In this document: positions 50,940 to 59,781 of the stretch, piece by piece
Layout: every line of letters begins with the position of its first letter
Numbering within the stretch: the stretch's first letter is position 1
Assembly (NCBI RefSeq): GCF_052113705.1
Contig: NZ_JBGQOG010000009.1
Span: 1 to 64,000 of the forward strand
Length of the DNA: 64,000 bases
Direction: 5' to 3'
Origin: JBGQOG01 sp052113705
GTDB taxonomy: Bacteria; Pseudomonadota; Alphaproteobacteria; Rhodobacterales; Rhodobacteraceae
Notes under the pieces: model-generated
Told to the model about the DNA's origin: nothing
Seen by the model: the letters and a program-made list of their open reading frames with translations, nothing else
Database searches by the model: none
Program-made: the position numbers and the translations under genes

Positions 50940-52949
50940 TTATTCTGCCGGCGTTTTGCTCGCCACGCCCCGGGCTTTGGCCGGGCTGCCCGCGGCCATC
51001 GGGGCAAGGGTGGCGGGCTTTGGCGCCTGCACAGCGGGCGGATCGAGCCTGACGGCCTCGGCGGCAGCGTCCCGGGCCTGCTGCGCATCGGGATTTGGCT
51101 GATAATCCGCCACCGCCCGCGCAACGGCGCTGAGCACGGCGGCATCGCTGCCCTGCACCACCGCGTCGCGCAACGCCTTGAGCGCACCCGCCATTTCCAG
51201 CTCAGACAGAGATGCCTCGCGCACTTTGACGATCTTGTGGTGCGCCGTCGCCTGCACGCCAGGGGCGATCATCAGCTCTTCATAAAGCTTCTCGCCCGGC
51301 CGCAATCCGGTCACCACGATCTCGATGTCGCCATCGGGGTTTTCCGCATTGCGCAGCGTGAAACCAGCGGCGGCGATCAGACGCTCTGCCAGATCGCGGA
51401 TCTGCACCGGCTCGCCCATGTCCAGCACGAAAACCTCGCCGCCTTCGGCAAAGGCCCCGGCCAGCAGCACCAGACGTGCCGCTTCCTGAATGCTCATGAA
51501 ATAGCGGGTGACCGAGGGGTCGGTCAGGGTGACCGGGCCACCGCGGGCGATCTGCTCCTGAAACAGCGGGATCACCGAACCGGAGGAGCCCATGACATTG
51601 CCAAAGCGCACGATGGAGAACCGCGTCTTGCCGGGCCGCGCCGCCAGATCCTGCACCACCAGTTCGGCAAAACGTTTGGAGGCGCCCATGATCGAAGTTG
51701 CCCGCACCGCCTTGTCAGACGAGACGAGGACGAAGCGCCGCACCCCGGCGTCGCGCGCCTTTTGCGCCAGAACCGCGGTGCCGAGGGTGTTGTTGGACAC
51801 GCCGACGCGCGGATTGGCCTCGACCATCGGCACATGTTTATAGGCCGCCGCATGCAGGACAATCTCGACCCGATGCTCCGCCAGCGCATTCTCCACCAGC
51901 TTGCCGTCCTGCACAGAGCCCAAAACCGGCACCACCCGCACGCCTGCGGCCTCCGCCAGCACCCGCATTTCAGCCTCGGCGTTATACAGCGCCAGTTCGC
52001 TCAGTTCGAGCATCACCAGTTGGCGCGGACGGCAGGCCAGCACCTGACGGCAGAGTTCCAGACCGATCGAGCCGCCCGCCCCCGAAATCAGCACTGAGGC
52101 GCCGCGATATTCCTCATAGCCACGGCCCCCGGCATCGCGCAAATGATCGGCGCGCAGCAGACCGTTCAGCCCCGCCGGGGTGAGTTTCTCCAGCAAATCA
52201 TCGCTGCCCAGAAGCTGGGCAAAGGATGGCAGGGTCTGGACCTCAACCCCCAGTTTTTCAAACCGCCGCGAGAGGTAGGTTTGCTTGTCGGCCGAAAGGT
52301 TGGGCATGGCCAGAATGACACGGCTCAGTTTGTAGCGGTCAACCACCTTGGCATATTGCCCGCCCGACATCACCGGCAGCCCGCACAGGTTCAGCCCGCG
52401 CAGGGTGGCATTGTCATCCAGGATCACCAAAGGCACGATATGGGGATGGCTGCGCAGCGCTGCGGCCAGCGCCAGCCCCGTGCGCCCTGCCCCGTAAATC
52501 GCCACCCGCGTCACTTCGCGGCTGCGCCGGTACATGCCCAGCACGAGGTAGAACAGGCCGCCGCGCAAAGCGATCATCGTCACCATCAAAATCAGGCCAA
52601 ACGACACCATCACACCGGGATGCCCGATTTCGGCCTGCCCCGACGTGACGGCGAGAACCGCCGTGACGATCACCACACCAATTGCCACGACGGTGCTGCG
52701 CAGCACCCCCGAGAGCTGATAATCCTTGAGCGGCGTGAACGGCACGCCCAGGCGGATCGACAGCGCCGCACCAACGCCTGCCGCGACGGCCAGATAGGGG
52801 GTAAAATCCGCAAGGAGAGAGAGCGAGCCCCGAGAGGCGGCATGCAGTGACAGGGCCAGAAACAGGGAAAGAGGCACCAGGCAAAAGTCCAACCCCAGCA
52901 GGATCAAGGCTTTTTGACGGCGCGTCATGGCGACCAGCGTTCGGATCAT
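50940..52949 (-). CDS. CapD/WbpM-type nucleoside-diphosphate sugar 4,6-dehydratase
   Basis: A 669-aa inner-membrane enzyme. Four membrane helices are in residues 15-125. A CoA-binding-like domain (AIYGAGRTGLALAAALR) follows. The SDR domain starts at VLISGAGGSIGLELCRQVL (near residue 290). SSDKAVRATSIMGASKR contains the Asp-Lys pair and Met where short SDRs have Tyr, as in WbpM. This family dehydrates UDP-GlcNAc-type sugars for polysaccharide or glycoprotein synthesis. The C-terminal 70 residues are Ala-rich and not conserved. It is followed by two further sugar genes. Confidence 0.92.
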   Translation of the reverse strand: MIRTLVAMTRRQKALILLGLDFCLVPLSLFLALSLHAASRGSLSLLADFTPYLAVAAGVGAALSIRLGVPFTPLKDYQLSGVLRSTVVAIGVVIVTAVLAVTSGQAEIGHPGVMVSFGLILMVTMIALRGGLFYLVLGMYRRSREVTRVAIYGAGRTGLALAAALRSHPHIVPLVILDDNATLRGLNLCGLPVMSGGQYAKVVDRYKLSRVILAMPNLSADKQTYLSRRFEKLGVEVQTLPSFAQLLGSDDLLEKLTPAGLNGLLRADHLRDAGGRGYEEYRGASVLISGAGGSIGLELCRQVLACRPRQLVMLELSELALYNAEAEMRVLAEAAGVRVVPVLGSVQDGKLVENALAEHRVEIVLHAAAYKHVPMVEANPRVGVSNNTLGTAVLAQKARDAGVRRFVLVSSDKAVRATSIMGASKRFAELVVQDLAARPGKTRFSIVRFGNVMGSSGSVIPLFQEQIARGGPVTLTDPSVTRYFMSIQEAARLVLLAGAFAEGGEVFVLDMGEPVQIRDLAERLIAAAGFTLRNAENPDGDIEIVVTGLRPGEKLYEELMIAPGVQATAHHKIVKVREASLSELEMAGALKALRDAVVQGSDAAVLSAVARAVADYQPNPDAQQARDAAAEAVRLDPPAVQAPKPATLAPMAAGSPAKARGVASKTPAE

Positions 52950-52999
52950 CCCCGACTTTCTCTCAAATGGCGTGCGTTGACTGCGGATCCTTTCATGCT

Positions 53000-53028
53000 C
53001 GATTAGAGCAAGTCACAGTTGCAAGCAA
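53000..53028 (-). promoter_or_regulatory. Candidate promoter of the polysaccharide dehydratase gene
   Basis: On the minus strand TTGCTT (53028-53023), a 17-base spacer and TAATCG (53005-53000) precede the start at 52949 by about 50 bases. Moderate match only; the sugar transferase gene upstream may also read through. Confidence 0.3.
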
Positions 53029-53061
53029 TCTGCAACAATCGTCTACGCCGCATTGCAGCAC

Positions 53062-53676
53062 TCACGGCCCCTTCCGGGCAACGCTTTTCAAGGTTTTTGC
53101 CAGCAAAACCACGTCAAAGCACAGGGTCTGGTGGCGCTGATAGATCAGATCCAGCCGGGCTTTTGCGGGGATGCAGCGACGGCAATAGGCGGAATCCGTC
53201 ATCTCGGCGGTGCTGCAATCGGCAAGTATGCGCTCTTCGTGCCGGTGATAGACCAGCGAGGCAAGGCCGGTAACGCCCGGCCGGTTGCGCAACACCTGAC
53301 CATAGAGCGCGGGGAACCGTTCGGTATATTGGCGCAGCGGGGGCCGGGGGCCGACAAAGCTCATATCTCCGCGCAAGATGTTCCACAGCTGCGGCAGCTC
53401 ATCCAGCCGTGTGCGGCGCAGACGGCGCTGAAAGGCGGACATGCGCCCGGCCTTGTCGCCGCCCGAGACCCCGGCATTTTCGACACTCGCGCGCATGGTG
53501 CGGAACTTCAGCAACTCGAACGCCTGATCGGGCCCGCGCATGCGTTCGGACCGGTAGAGCACAGGCCGGCCTTCGCGCAGCGCCAGGATCGCAGCAACCC
53601 CCAGAATGGGCACCGCCAGAAGCACCCCGAGCAGCACCGAGAACAGGATGTCGAACAGGCGTTTTGACAGGGTCAT
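53062..53676 (-). CDS. Polyprenyl-phosphate sugar-1-phosphate transferase
   Basis: A 204-aa bacterial sugar transferase of the WcaJ/PglC type. It has one N-terminal membrane helix (ILFSVLLGVLLAVPILGVAA), then LREGRPVLYRSERMRG, FELLKFRTMR, RTRLDELPQLWNILRGDMSFVGPRPPL (the hallmark, cited in parts: LDELPQLWNILRGDMSFVGP) and NRPGVTGLASLVY. It starts lipid-linked assembly of exopolysaccharide or O-antigen. It overlaps the SDR gene by ATGA and precedes the dehydratase gene. Confidence 0.94.
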   Translation of the reverse strand: MTLSKRLFDILFSVLLGVLLAVPILGVAAILALREGRPVLYRSERMRGPDQAFELLKFRTMRASVENAGVSGGDKAGRMSAFQRRLRRTRLDELPQLWNILRGDMSFVGPRPPLRQYTERFPALYGQVLRNRPGVTGLASLVYHRHEERILADCSTAEMTDSAYCRRCIPAKARLDLIYQRHQTLCFDVVLLAKTLKSVARKGP

Positions 53677-54602
53677 GATGTGGCCTCCGGACCATTGGAA
53701 GCGGCTGCGGCCTGAACCATGCGCAAATCCGCCAGAATGGCGCGCGCCTGTGCATTGGCGGCCTCTGCACCCGGCAACAGGACATCTGGCCCTTCCGCCG
53801 GGCTTGAGGCCGGGACAAGGCCGAGGGCGACGGCGCGGGACACATCCAGCTCAACCGAGGCAATCGCACTGACCGGTGCGGGGCGTGGCACAAAGCGCTC
53901 TCCCGCTGCCCGCAGCAGGTCGGCCATCTCCACCGCCCCCGGCAGGGCAAGATTGAGGCGGTCGGGCAGGCTTTCGCCCGCCGCCGCCCGCGCCGCCAGC
54001 CGGTCCAGCGCCACGGCGAGCGCCATGGGCCCGATATAGCTGCGCGCGGGGCTGCGCCCGTCGGCAAAGATATCGAGAATGCGGCCTCCGGCAGGGGCCG
54101 ACTGCCCCAGCAGGGCATCCGCCCCCGCCACATTGCCAATCCGCAAACTGCAGCAAGGTCCGCTTGCTTGCAGGGCCGCCGCCGCTTCCATCTCCTGTTT
54201 GGCGATGCCATAGGGCGCAAGGGGCACGGCGGGGCCATCCTCGCGCAGGAGGCCCTGCCCCGCCCCATAGACCGCCGCCGACGAGGCCAGCAGCACCGGA
54301 TGCCCCGCCGCCGCCGCCAAGGCTGCCAGCGCCAATGTGCTGTTCACCGCCAGATCAGCCGCATTGCCCTGGATGCGGCCCGCCAGCACCAGGGTAACCT
54401 CGGCTTGCGCCATCGCGGCGGCCAATGCCTGCGGTTCGGCGAGGGGATCAAGGATCAGATCAATGCCCGGTGCCGCCTGCCGCGCCTGCCAGAGACAGCG
54501 CGGCGGCTCGGGCAAGAGCGCAAAGGCCGGGCGCAACAGGCGCGCCAGCCGCCCGTTGCCCCCCAGGATGAGCAGCCGTGCCTTGCCCGACCTGTCCGTC
54601 AT
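53673..54602 (-). CDS. NAD-dependent sugar epimerase/dehydratase (extended SDR)
   Basis: About 309 aa. The nucleotide-binding motif LLILGGNGRLARLLRPA is at the start, followed by VTLVLAGRIQG, VLLASSAAVYGAGQG (S of the catalytic triad) and PYGIAKQEMEAAA (Y-x-x-x-K). Ala-rich overall. ATG 54602 is preferred (AAGGCGGGG upstream); ATG 54638 is an in-frame alternative. It is coupled to the sugar transferase by a 4-base overlap, so the two genes likely act in one pathway. The exact sugar is unknown. Confidence 0.85.
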   Translation of the reverse strand: MTDRSGKARLLILGGNGRLARLLRPAFALLPEPPRCLWQARQAAPGIDLILDPLAEPQALAAAMAQAEVTLVLAGRIQGNAADLAVNSTLALAALAAAAGHPVLLASSAAVYGAGQGLLREDGPAVPLAPYGIAKQEMEAAAALQASGPCCSLRIGNVAGADALLGQSAPAGGRILDIFADGRSPARSYIGPMALAVALDRLAARAAAGESLPDRLNLALPGAVEMADLLRAAGERFVPRPAPVSAIASVELDVSRAVALGLVPASSPAEGPDVLLPGAEAANAQARAILADLRMVQAAAASNGPEATS

Positions 54603-54672
54603 GTCGCCCCCCGCCTTGTCTGCGCTTTGTGCCGCCATAGCATTGCCCCCGCGGTTGCGGAACCATCTATGC

Positions 54673-54700
54673 GGGGGCGGGGGCGGTGCGGGGGGGGCGG
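54673..54700 (+). other. G-rich tract, possible G-quadruplex
   Basis: Runs of five, five and eight G residues, separated by C and CGGTGC, lie between the divergent SDR and stress-protein genes, about 120 bases upstream of the latter. The GGGGGCGG-TGCGG unit is partly repeated. Such runs can fold into a quadruplex in single-stranded DNA. Confidence 0.4.
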
Positions 54701-54819
54701 TGCGGAGGGCAGGCCGTTCGGGACCGGTGCGGAGGCGGCCGCCGCGCGCACCACCACTCTGCCGGTTTACAGGCCCGGACCTTTGCGGCAATCATCGCGC
54801 GAAGATGAGGGAGAGAACG

Positions 54820-55275
54820 ATGCGCAAGTTTCTGGTGGTGCTCGACGACACCCGCGAATGTCTGAACGCCATGCGGTACGCCGCAATGCGGGCCGCCCAT
54901 ACGGGCGCCGGGGTCACCATCTTGTCCGTGATCCCGCCGGAAGAGTTCCAGCATTGGCTCGGGGTTGCCGACATCATGCGCGAGGAAGCGCGCGAACGGA
55001 TCGTGGCGCATTTCGAGGTTTTCGCCAAATGGATGCGCGACCGGCAGGGGGTGGACCCGGAGCTGGTGATCCGTGAGGGCGTGCCCGCCACCGAGATTCT
55101 GGATGTGATCGCCAATGATCCGCAGATCGGTGTGCTGGTTTTGGGCGCGGGCACGGATAAATCCGGCCCCGGTCCGCTGGTGACGCAAATGACCCGCAAT
55201 TCCGGCAGCCTGCCCTGCCCGATGACCATCGTGCCCGGCGAAATGTCGAAAGAGCGGCTGGAGGCCATCACCTGA
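54820..55275 (+). CDS. Universal stress protein (UspA family)
   Basis: A 151-aa protein with FLVVLDDTRECLNAMRYAAM at the start, VTILSVIPPEEFQ and GVPATEILDVIANDPQIGVLV in the middle. The C-terminal part GPLVTQMTRNSGSLPCPMTIVPG is the UspA ATP-loop region, though it has a less typical G-x2-G-x9-G spacing. GAGGGAGAG precedes ATG 54820. It stands alone, before the iron-regulated nfuA region, and may support survival under starvation or oxidative stress. Confidence 0.87.
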   Translation: MRKFLVVLDDTRECLNAMRYAAMRAAHTGAGVTILSVIPPEEFQHWLGVADIMREEARERIVAHFEVFAKWMRDRQGVDPELVIREGVPATEILDVIANDPQIGVLVLGAGTDKSGPGPLVTQMTRNSGSLPCPMTIVPGEMSKERLEAIT

Positions 55276-55364
55276 CCCCCGGCCCCCGCTCCCCGAGCTG
55301 ACGCCCCCCCGGCCTGACACCGCCCGCACGGCAGGCGCCTGGAAAAGGCACATGCGGCATGCAC

Positions 55365-55381
55365 TTTAGAATCGTTCCAAA
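55365..55381. promoter_or_regulatory. Candidate Irr (ICE) box before nfuA
   Basis: TTTAGAATCGTTCCAAA is a 17-base palindrome (7-base arms with one mismatch and a 3-base centre) resembling the Irr control element of alphaproteobacteria. It ends three bases before a TTGACT -35 and 55 bases before nfuA, a position suited to iron control of Fe-S assembly. Confidence 0.6.
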
Positions 55382-55383
55382 CC

Positions 55384-55412
55384 TTGACTATGGCAGGGGC
55401 AAGGCGCATATC
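55384..55412 (+). promoter_or_regulatory. Candidate nfuA promoter
   Basis: TTGACT (55384-55389), a 17-base spacer and CATATC (55407-55412) precede nfuA by 24 bases. The -35 is strong and the -10 is weak. The ICE-like box directly upstream supports the placement. Confidence 0.5.
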
Positions 55413-55436
55413 TGGCGCTGACCGAGGAGCTTACCG

Positions 55437-56000
55437 ATGTTCATCCAGACCGAATCCACGCCGAACCCCGCGACCCTGAAGTTTCTGCCCGGCCTGACCG
55501 TGCTGGACATGGGCACCGCCGACTTCCCCAGCGCGGAAGCTGCGCAGAAATCGCCGCTTGCCCGCCGCATCTTTGCGGTGCCGGGCGTGACCGGCGTGTT
55601 CTTCGGCTCGGATTTCGTGACGGTGACCAAGGATGAGGCCACCGCCTGGGACCATGCAAAACCCGCCATTCTGGGCGCGGTGATGGAGCATTTCCAATCC
55701 GGCGCGCCGGTGATGGAGGGCGAAGCCGTCGCCGCAGGCGGCCACGCCGCGCATGACGGCCCCGATGGTGCCATTGTGGCGCAGATCAAGGAACTTCTCG
55801 ACACCCGCGTCCGTCCCGCCGTGGCACAGGATGGCGGCGACATCACCTTCCACGGCTTTGAGCGTGGCGTGGTCTATCTGCACATGCAGGGTGCTTGCGC
55901 CGGTTGCCCCTCCTCGACGCTGACGCTGAAAATGGGGATCGAGAACCTCTTGCGCCACTACATCCCCGAGGTGACCGAGGTACGTCCCGTTGCCGTCTGA
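55437..56000 (+). CDS. nfuA: Fe-S cluster scaffold/carrier NfuA (NifU-like)
   Basis: A 187-aa carrier protein. The N-terminal Nfu domain starts MFIQTESTPNPATLKFLPG, and the C-terminal NifU domain has VRPAVAQDGGDITFHGF and the cluster-binding Cys154-x-x-Cys157 in GACAGCPSS. It hands [4Fe-4S] clusters to target enzymes. GAGGAG precedes ATG 55437. The next gene, tsaB, starts inside its last codons. An Irr-type box upstream suggests iron control. Confidence 0.95.
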   Translation: MFIQTESTPNPATLKFLPGLTVLDMGTADFPSAEAAQKSPLARRIFAVPGVTGVFFGSDFVTVTKDEATAWDHAKPAILGAVMEHFQSGAPVMEGEAVAAGGHAAHDGPDGAIVAQIKELLDTRVRPAVAQDGGDITFHGFERGVVYLHMQGACAGCPSSTLTLKMGIENLLRHYIPEVTEVRPVAV

Positions 56001-56655
56001 GACATTGGTTCTTGGCTTTGACACATCGGCCGCGCATTGCGCGGCCGCTTTGCTCTTGGGCGACCGGGTTCTGGAAACCCGCATTGACGAGATGGCCAAG
56101 GGCCAGGTCGAACATCTGATGCCGATGCTGGAGGCGCTGTTGGCACGGCATGGCTATGGCTGGGGCGATCTGGGCGCGCTTGGCGTCGGCACCGGGCCGG
56201 GGAATTTCACCGGCATCCGGATTGCGGTGTCCTGCGCGCGAGGGCTGGCGCTGTCGCTCGGGATTCCGGCCATCGGCGTTTCGGCGCTGGAGGCGGCGGC
56301 GGAAGGGCTGCCGCGCCCCTGCACCGTGCTGCAGGATGCCAAACGGGGCGAGGTCTACCAGCAGAGTTTCGCGCAAGAAATCAGCGCGCCATGCCTGATG
56401 CCGCTGGCCGATCTGTCCCCCCTCGGGGCCGATGTTGCCGTGACGGGAACGGCGGCGGCGGCGGCCGTGGCGCAGGGCCTTGCATCAAGGGTGACAGAGG
56501 CCGCGCTGCCCCTGCCCGAAGCCATCGCGCGTATCGCTGCGGCGCGCCACGCCGGCCTGGCGCTGACCGGCCCCTTGGCGCGCCCCGCCCCGCTCTATCT
56601 GCGCGCCGCCGATGCGGCCCCGCCCGCCGATCCGGCCCCGGTGATTCTGCCGTGA
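55990..56655 (+). CDS. tsaB: tRNA threonylcarbamoyl adenosine modification protein TsaB
   Basis: A 221-aa ASKHA-fold partner of TsaD in forming t6A37. It has LVLGFDTSAAHCAAALLLGD (phosphate-1-like) and MAKGQVEHLMPMLEALLARH, and GALGVGTGPGNFTGIRIAVS is the TsaB hallmark. The start is TTG 55990, overlapping the nfuA stop by 11 bases; a later TTG at 56005 is less likely. rimI follows with a GTGA overlap, the usual tsaB-rimI order. Confidence 0.93.
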   Translation: MPSETLVLGFDTSAAHCAAALLLGDRVLETRIDEMAKGQVEHLMPMLEALLARHGYGWGDLGALGVGTGPGNFTGIRIAVSCARGLALSLGIPAIGVSALEAAAEGLPRPCTVLQDAKRGEVYQQSFAQEISAPCLMPLADLSPLGADVAVTGTAAAAAVAQGLASRVTEAALPLPEAIARIAAARHAGLALTGPLARPAPLYLRAADAAPPADPAPVILP

Positions 56656-57107
56656 GCCTGCCCGATGTCGCCGCACTGGCCGCGCTGCATGCTCAATGCT
56701 TCAGCACACCGCGTCCCTGGTCTGCCGCCGAATTCACCGATCTCCTTGGCATGACCGGTGTATATCTCTGCGGCGATGCGCAGGGTTTCGTGATGGGCCG
56801 CGCGCTGGCGGGCGAGGCGGAACTGCTGACCCTTGCTGTCGCCCCGGCGCTGCGGCGTCAGGGACGCGCGCGCGCGCTCGTGCTGGCCTTTGAGGAGGCT
56901 GCCCGGTTGCGCGGGGCTGAAACCGCGTTTTTGGAGGTGGCGGTCGGAAATGACCCGGCCCGCGCGCTCTACGCCGCCCTGGGCTGGCAGCCGCAGGGAC
57001 GGCGCAAAAGCTATTACCGCCACCCGGACGGGCGTCCGGAAGATGCAGTGGTCATGACGCGGGCACTGGCCCCTGCGTCACCTTCCGACATTCGACCAAG
57101 CGGTTAA
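56652..57107 (+). CDS. rimI: Ribosomal-protein alanine acetyltransferase RimI (GNAT)
   Basis: A 151-aa GNAT acetyltransferase. The acetyl-CoA motif LLTLAVAPALRRQGRARALV is near residue 60, and AETAFLEVAVGNDPARALYAALG near residue 97 is the RimI signature (cited in parts: EVAVGNDPARALYAALG). The start is GTG 56652, overlapping the tsaB stop as GTGA. Its target by family is ribosomal protein S18. Confidence 0.9.
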   Translation: MSLPDVAALAALHAQCFSTPRPWSAAEFTDLLGMTGVYLCGDAQGFVMGRALAGEAELLTLAVAPALRRQGRARALVLAFEEAARLRGAETAFLEVAVGNDPARALYAALGWQPQGRRKSYYRHPDGRPEDAVVMTRALAPASPSDIRPSG

Positions 57108-57114
57108 ATTGCTA

Positions 57115-57143
57115 TTGACCAGTTCGTCAGCTTTCGCCCTAAT
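57115..57143 (+). promoter_or_regulatory. Promoter of the BMP transporter operon
   Basis: TTGACC (57115-57120), 17-base spacer and CCTAAT (57138-57143) precede the ATG by 72 bases. It is the best sigma-70-like pair seen in the window. The -35 starts eight bases after the rimI stop. Confidence 0.6.
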
Positions 57144-57153
57144 CGCCGCATCC

Positions 57154-57170
57154 GCAGGCCAATGGCCTGC
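57154..57170 (+). promoter_or_regulatory. Palindrome in the BMP operon leader
   Basis: GCAGGCC-AAT-GGCCTGC is an exact 7-bp inverted repeat that starts ten bases after the -10 of the promoter. It could be a repressor operator or an mRNA hairpin, placed to control the nucleoside transporter operon. Confidence 0.45.
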
Positions 57171-57215
57171 CAACGGGCGCCCGCCAAGGGCACCATAACA
57201 GACCGGGAGATACTG

Positions 57216-58205
57216 ATGACCCTGATGAAAAAACTGCTGGGCGCTGCCGCCTCGCTCGCGCTGACCGCCGGTCTGGCCCATGCCGATCCGGCGCTGATCT
57301 TCGACCTCGGCGGCAAATTCGACAAATCCTTCAACGAGGCCGCCTATGAGGGCGCCAAGCGTTGGGCCGATGAGACCGGCGGCAGCTACAAAGAGCTGGA
57401 AATGCAGAACGAAGCCCAGCGCGAGCAGGCGCTGCGCCGTCTGGCCGAAACCGGCGCCAACCCGATCGTGATGACCGGCTTTGCCTTTGGCGACGTGCTG
57501 AACTCGGTCGCCCCGGATTACCCGGACACGAAATTCGTCATCATCGACATGGTCGTCGATCAGCCCAACGTCTCCTCGGTGGTCTTTACCGAAGAGCAGG
57601 GCTCGTATCTCGTCGGCATGATGGCCGGTCTTGCCTCGAAAACCGGCACTGTCGGCTTTATCGGCGGCATGGACATTCCGCTGATCCGCAAATTCTCCTG
57701 CGGTTATGCGCAGGGCGCGAAAGCCGCCAATCCGGATATCAAATTCGTCGAGAACATGACCGGCACCACCCCGGCCGCCTGGAATGACCCGGTGAAGGGG
57801 GGCGAGCTGACCAAGGCGCAGATCAGCCAGGGCGCGGATGTGATCTTTGCGGCCGCAGGTGGCACTGGCATCGGCGTGCTGCAAACGGCGGCAGATGACG
57901 GCATCCTGTCGATCGGCGTCGACAGCAACCAGAACTACCTGCACCCGGGCAAAGTGCTGACCTCGATGACCAAGCGCGTGGACAATGCGGTCTATGATGC
58001 CTTCAAGGCGGGCACCGATGTGGCCACGGGCGTGCAGGTCATGGACCTTGCCAAGGGCGGCGTCGGCTATGCGATGGACGACAACAACGCCGCGCTGGTG
58101 AGCCCGGAGATGAAGGCGAAAGTCGACGAGGCCGCGGCCAAGATCGCTTCGGGCGAGATCGTGGTTCACGACTATATGTTGGACAACACCTGCCCGGCGA
58201 TGTAA
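57216..58205 (+). CDS. BMP-family nucleoside ABC transporter, substrate-binding protein
   Basis: A 329-aa periplasmic protein. A signal peptide ends AGLAHA (about residue 24). The BMP/PnrA domain has LIFDLGGKFDKSFNEAAYEG, MTGFAFGDVLNSVA, VVFTEEQGSYLVGMMAGLAS, VGFIGGMDIPLIRKFSCGYAQG and VIFAAAGGTGIGVLQTA. It binds nucleosides for import. GGGAGATA precedes ATG 57216. It is the first gene of an operon with the ATPase, two permeases and a purine nucleoside phosphorylase. Confidence 0.94.
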   Translation: MTLMKKLLGAAASLALTAGLAHADPALIFDLGGKFDKSFNEAAYEGAKRWADETGGSYKELEMQNEAQREQALRRLAETGANPIVMTGFAFGDVLNSVAPDYPDTKFVIIDMVVDQPNVSSVVFTEEQGSYLVGMMAGLASKTGTVGFIGGMDIPLIRKFSCGYAQGAKAANPDIKFVENMTGTTPAAWNDPVKGGELTKAQISQGADVIFAAAGGTGIGVLQTAADDGILSIGVDSNQNYLHPGKVLTSMTKRVDNAVYDAFKAGTDVATGVQVMDLAKGGVGYAMDDNNAALVSPEMKAKVDEAAAKIASGEIVVHDYMLDNTCPAM

Positions 58206-58211
58206 GCGCGC

Positions 58212-59777
58212 ATGGCAGCGGCAGATATGATGGGGCGGCAGGAAACTGCCGCCCCCACCGTGGTTCCGGCCATTGAATTGCGCGGAATCTCCAAGGCCTT
58301 CGGGCCGGTTCAGGCCAACAAGGACATCTCGATCCGGGTGATGCCCGGCACGATCCACGGGATCATCGGCGAGAACGGCGCGGGGAAATCCACGCTGATG
58401 TCGATCCTTTACGGATTTTACAAAGCCGATGCCGGCGAGATCCTGATCGCGGGCAAACCCACCGCCATTCCCGACAGCCAGGCCGCGATCCGCGCCGGGA
58501 TCGGGATGGTGTTCCAGCATTTCAAGCTGGTGCAGAATTTCACTGTGCTGGAAAACGTCATCCTCGGCGCGGAAGATGGGGCCCTGCTGCGCCCCAGCCT
58601 GCGCAAGGCCCGCGCCGCGCTGACCGATCTGGCGCGCGAATATGAGCTGAATGTCGACCCCGAGGCGCTGATTGAAGAGCTGTCGGTGGGCCATCAGCAG
58701 CGGGTCGAGATCCTCAAGGCGCTTTACCGGCAGGCCGATATCCTGATCCTCGATGAGCCGACCGGCGTGCTGACGCCGGATGAGGCCGATCACCTGTTCC
58801 GCATCCTGCGCAACCTGCGCGAACAGGGCAAGACGATCATCCTGATCACCCATAAGCTACGCGAAATCATGGAAATCACCGATACGGTGAGCGTGATGCG
58901 ACGCGGCGAGATGACCGCCACGGTGAAAACCGCCGAGACCAGCCCCGAACAACTGGCCGAGCTGATGGTGGGCCGCAAGGTGCTGCTCAACGTCCACAAA
59001 ACTCCGGCCAAGCCCGGCGCGGAAGTGCTGCGGATCGAGAACCTCAGGGTGGTTGATGCCGATAAGGTCGAGCGGCTGAAGGGCATTTCGCTCTCCATCC
59101 GCGCGGGCGAGATTCTGGGGATTGCGGGCGTGGCGGGCAACGGCCAGTCCGAACTGCTTGAAGTGCTGGGCGGTTTTGCCAAGGGCACTGGCAGCATCCG
59201 GCTGAACGGTGAGGAAATTGACCTGACCGGCACCTCCTCGGATGCCCAGACCCGGCGCGCGCGCGGCATTGCCCATGTGCCCGAGGACCGGCATCATCTG
59301 GGGCTGATCCTCGACTTCGCCGCCTGGGAGAATGTCGCCTTCGGCTATCACAACGCGCCGGAATATCAGAAGAACGCGCTGTTCATGGACAATGAGGCGA
59401 TCCTGGCCGACACCAAGGGCAAGATGGAGCGTTTCGACGTGCGCCCGCCGATCCCGACGCTGGCGGCCAAGAATTTCTCGGGCGGCAACCAGCAAAAGAT
59501 CGTGCTCGCCCGCGAGATCGAGCGCAATCCCGACCTTCTCCTGATCGGCCAGCCGACGCGGGGGGTGGACATCGGGGCGATCGAATTCATCCACAAACGC
59601 ATTGTCGAGCTGCGCGACGCGGGCAAGGCGGTGCTGCTCGTCTCGGTCGAGCTGGATGAGATCATGTCGCTCTCGGACCGGATTGCGGTGATGTTTGACG
59701 GCCAGATCATGGGCGAACGGCTGCCCGGCGAGACGAATGAACGCGAATTGGGCCTGCTGATGGCCGGGGTGAAATAG
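58212..59777 (+). CDS. Nucleoside ABC transporter ATP-binding protein (two ABC domains)
   Basis: A 521-aa duplicated ATPase. The first domain has Walker A IIGENGAGKSTLMSILYG (residues 51-68), signature LSVGHQQRVEILKAL and Walker B DILILDEPTGVL. The second has a deviant P-loop GVAGNGQSELLEVLG (near 307), FSGGNQQKIVLAREI and LIGQPTRGVDIGA. This asymmetry is normal in the sugar/nucleoside class. It starts six bases after the substrate-binding gene and is followed by two permeases. Confidence 0.95.
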   Translation: MAAADMMGRQETAAPTVVPAIELRGISKAFGPVQANKDISIRVMPGTIHGIIGENGAGKSTLMSILYGFYKADAGEILIAGKPTAIPDSQAAIRAGIGMVFQHFKLVQNFTVLENVILGAEDGALLRPSLRKARAALTDLAREYELNVDPEALIEELSVGHQQRVEILKALYRQADILILDEPTGVLTPDEADHLFRILRNLREQGKTIILITHKLREIMEITDTVSVMRRGEMTATVKTAETSPEQLAELMVGRKVLLNVHKTPAKPGAEVLRIENLRVVDADKVERLKGISLSIRAGEILGIAGVAGNGQSELLEVLGGFAKGTGSIRLNGEEIDLTGTSSDAQTRRARGIAHVPEDRHHLGLILDFAAWENVAFGYHNAPEYQKNALFMDNEAILADTKGKMERFDVRPPIPTLAAKNFSGGNQQKIVLAREIERNPDLLLIGQPTRGVDIGAIEFIHKRIVELRDAGKAVLLVSVELDEIMSLSDRIAVMFDGQIMGERLPGETNERELGLLMAGVK

Positions 59778-59781
59778 ACCG

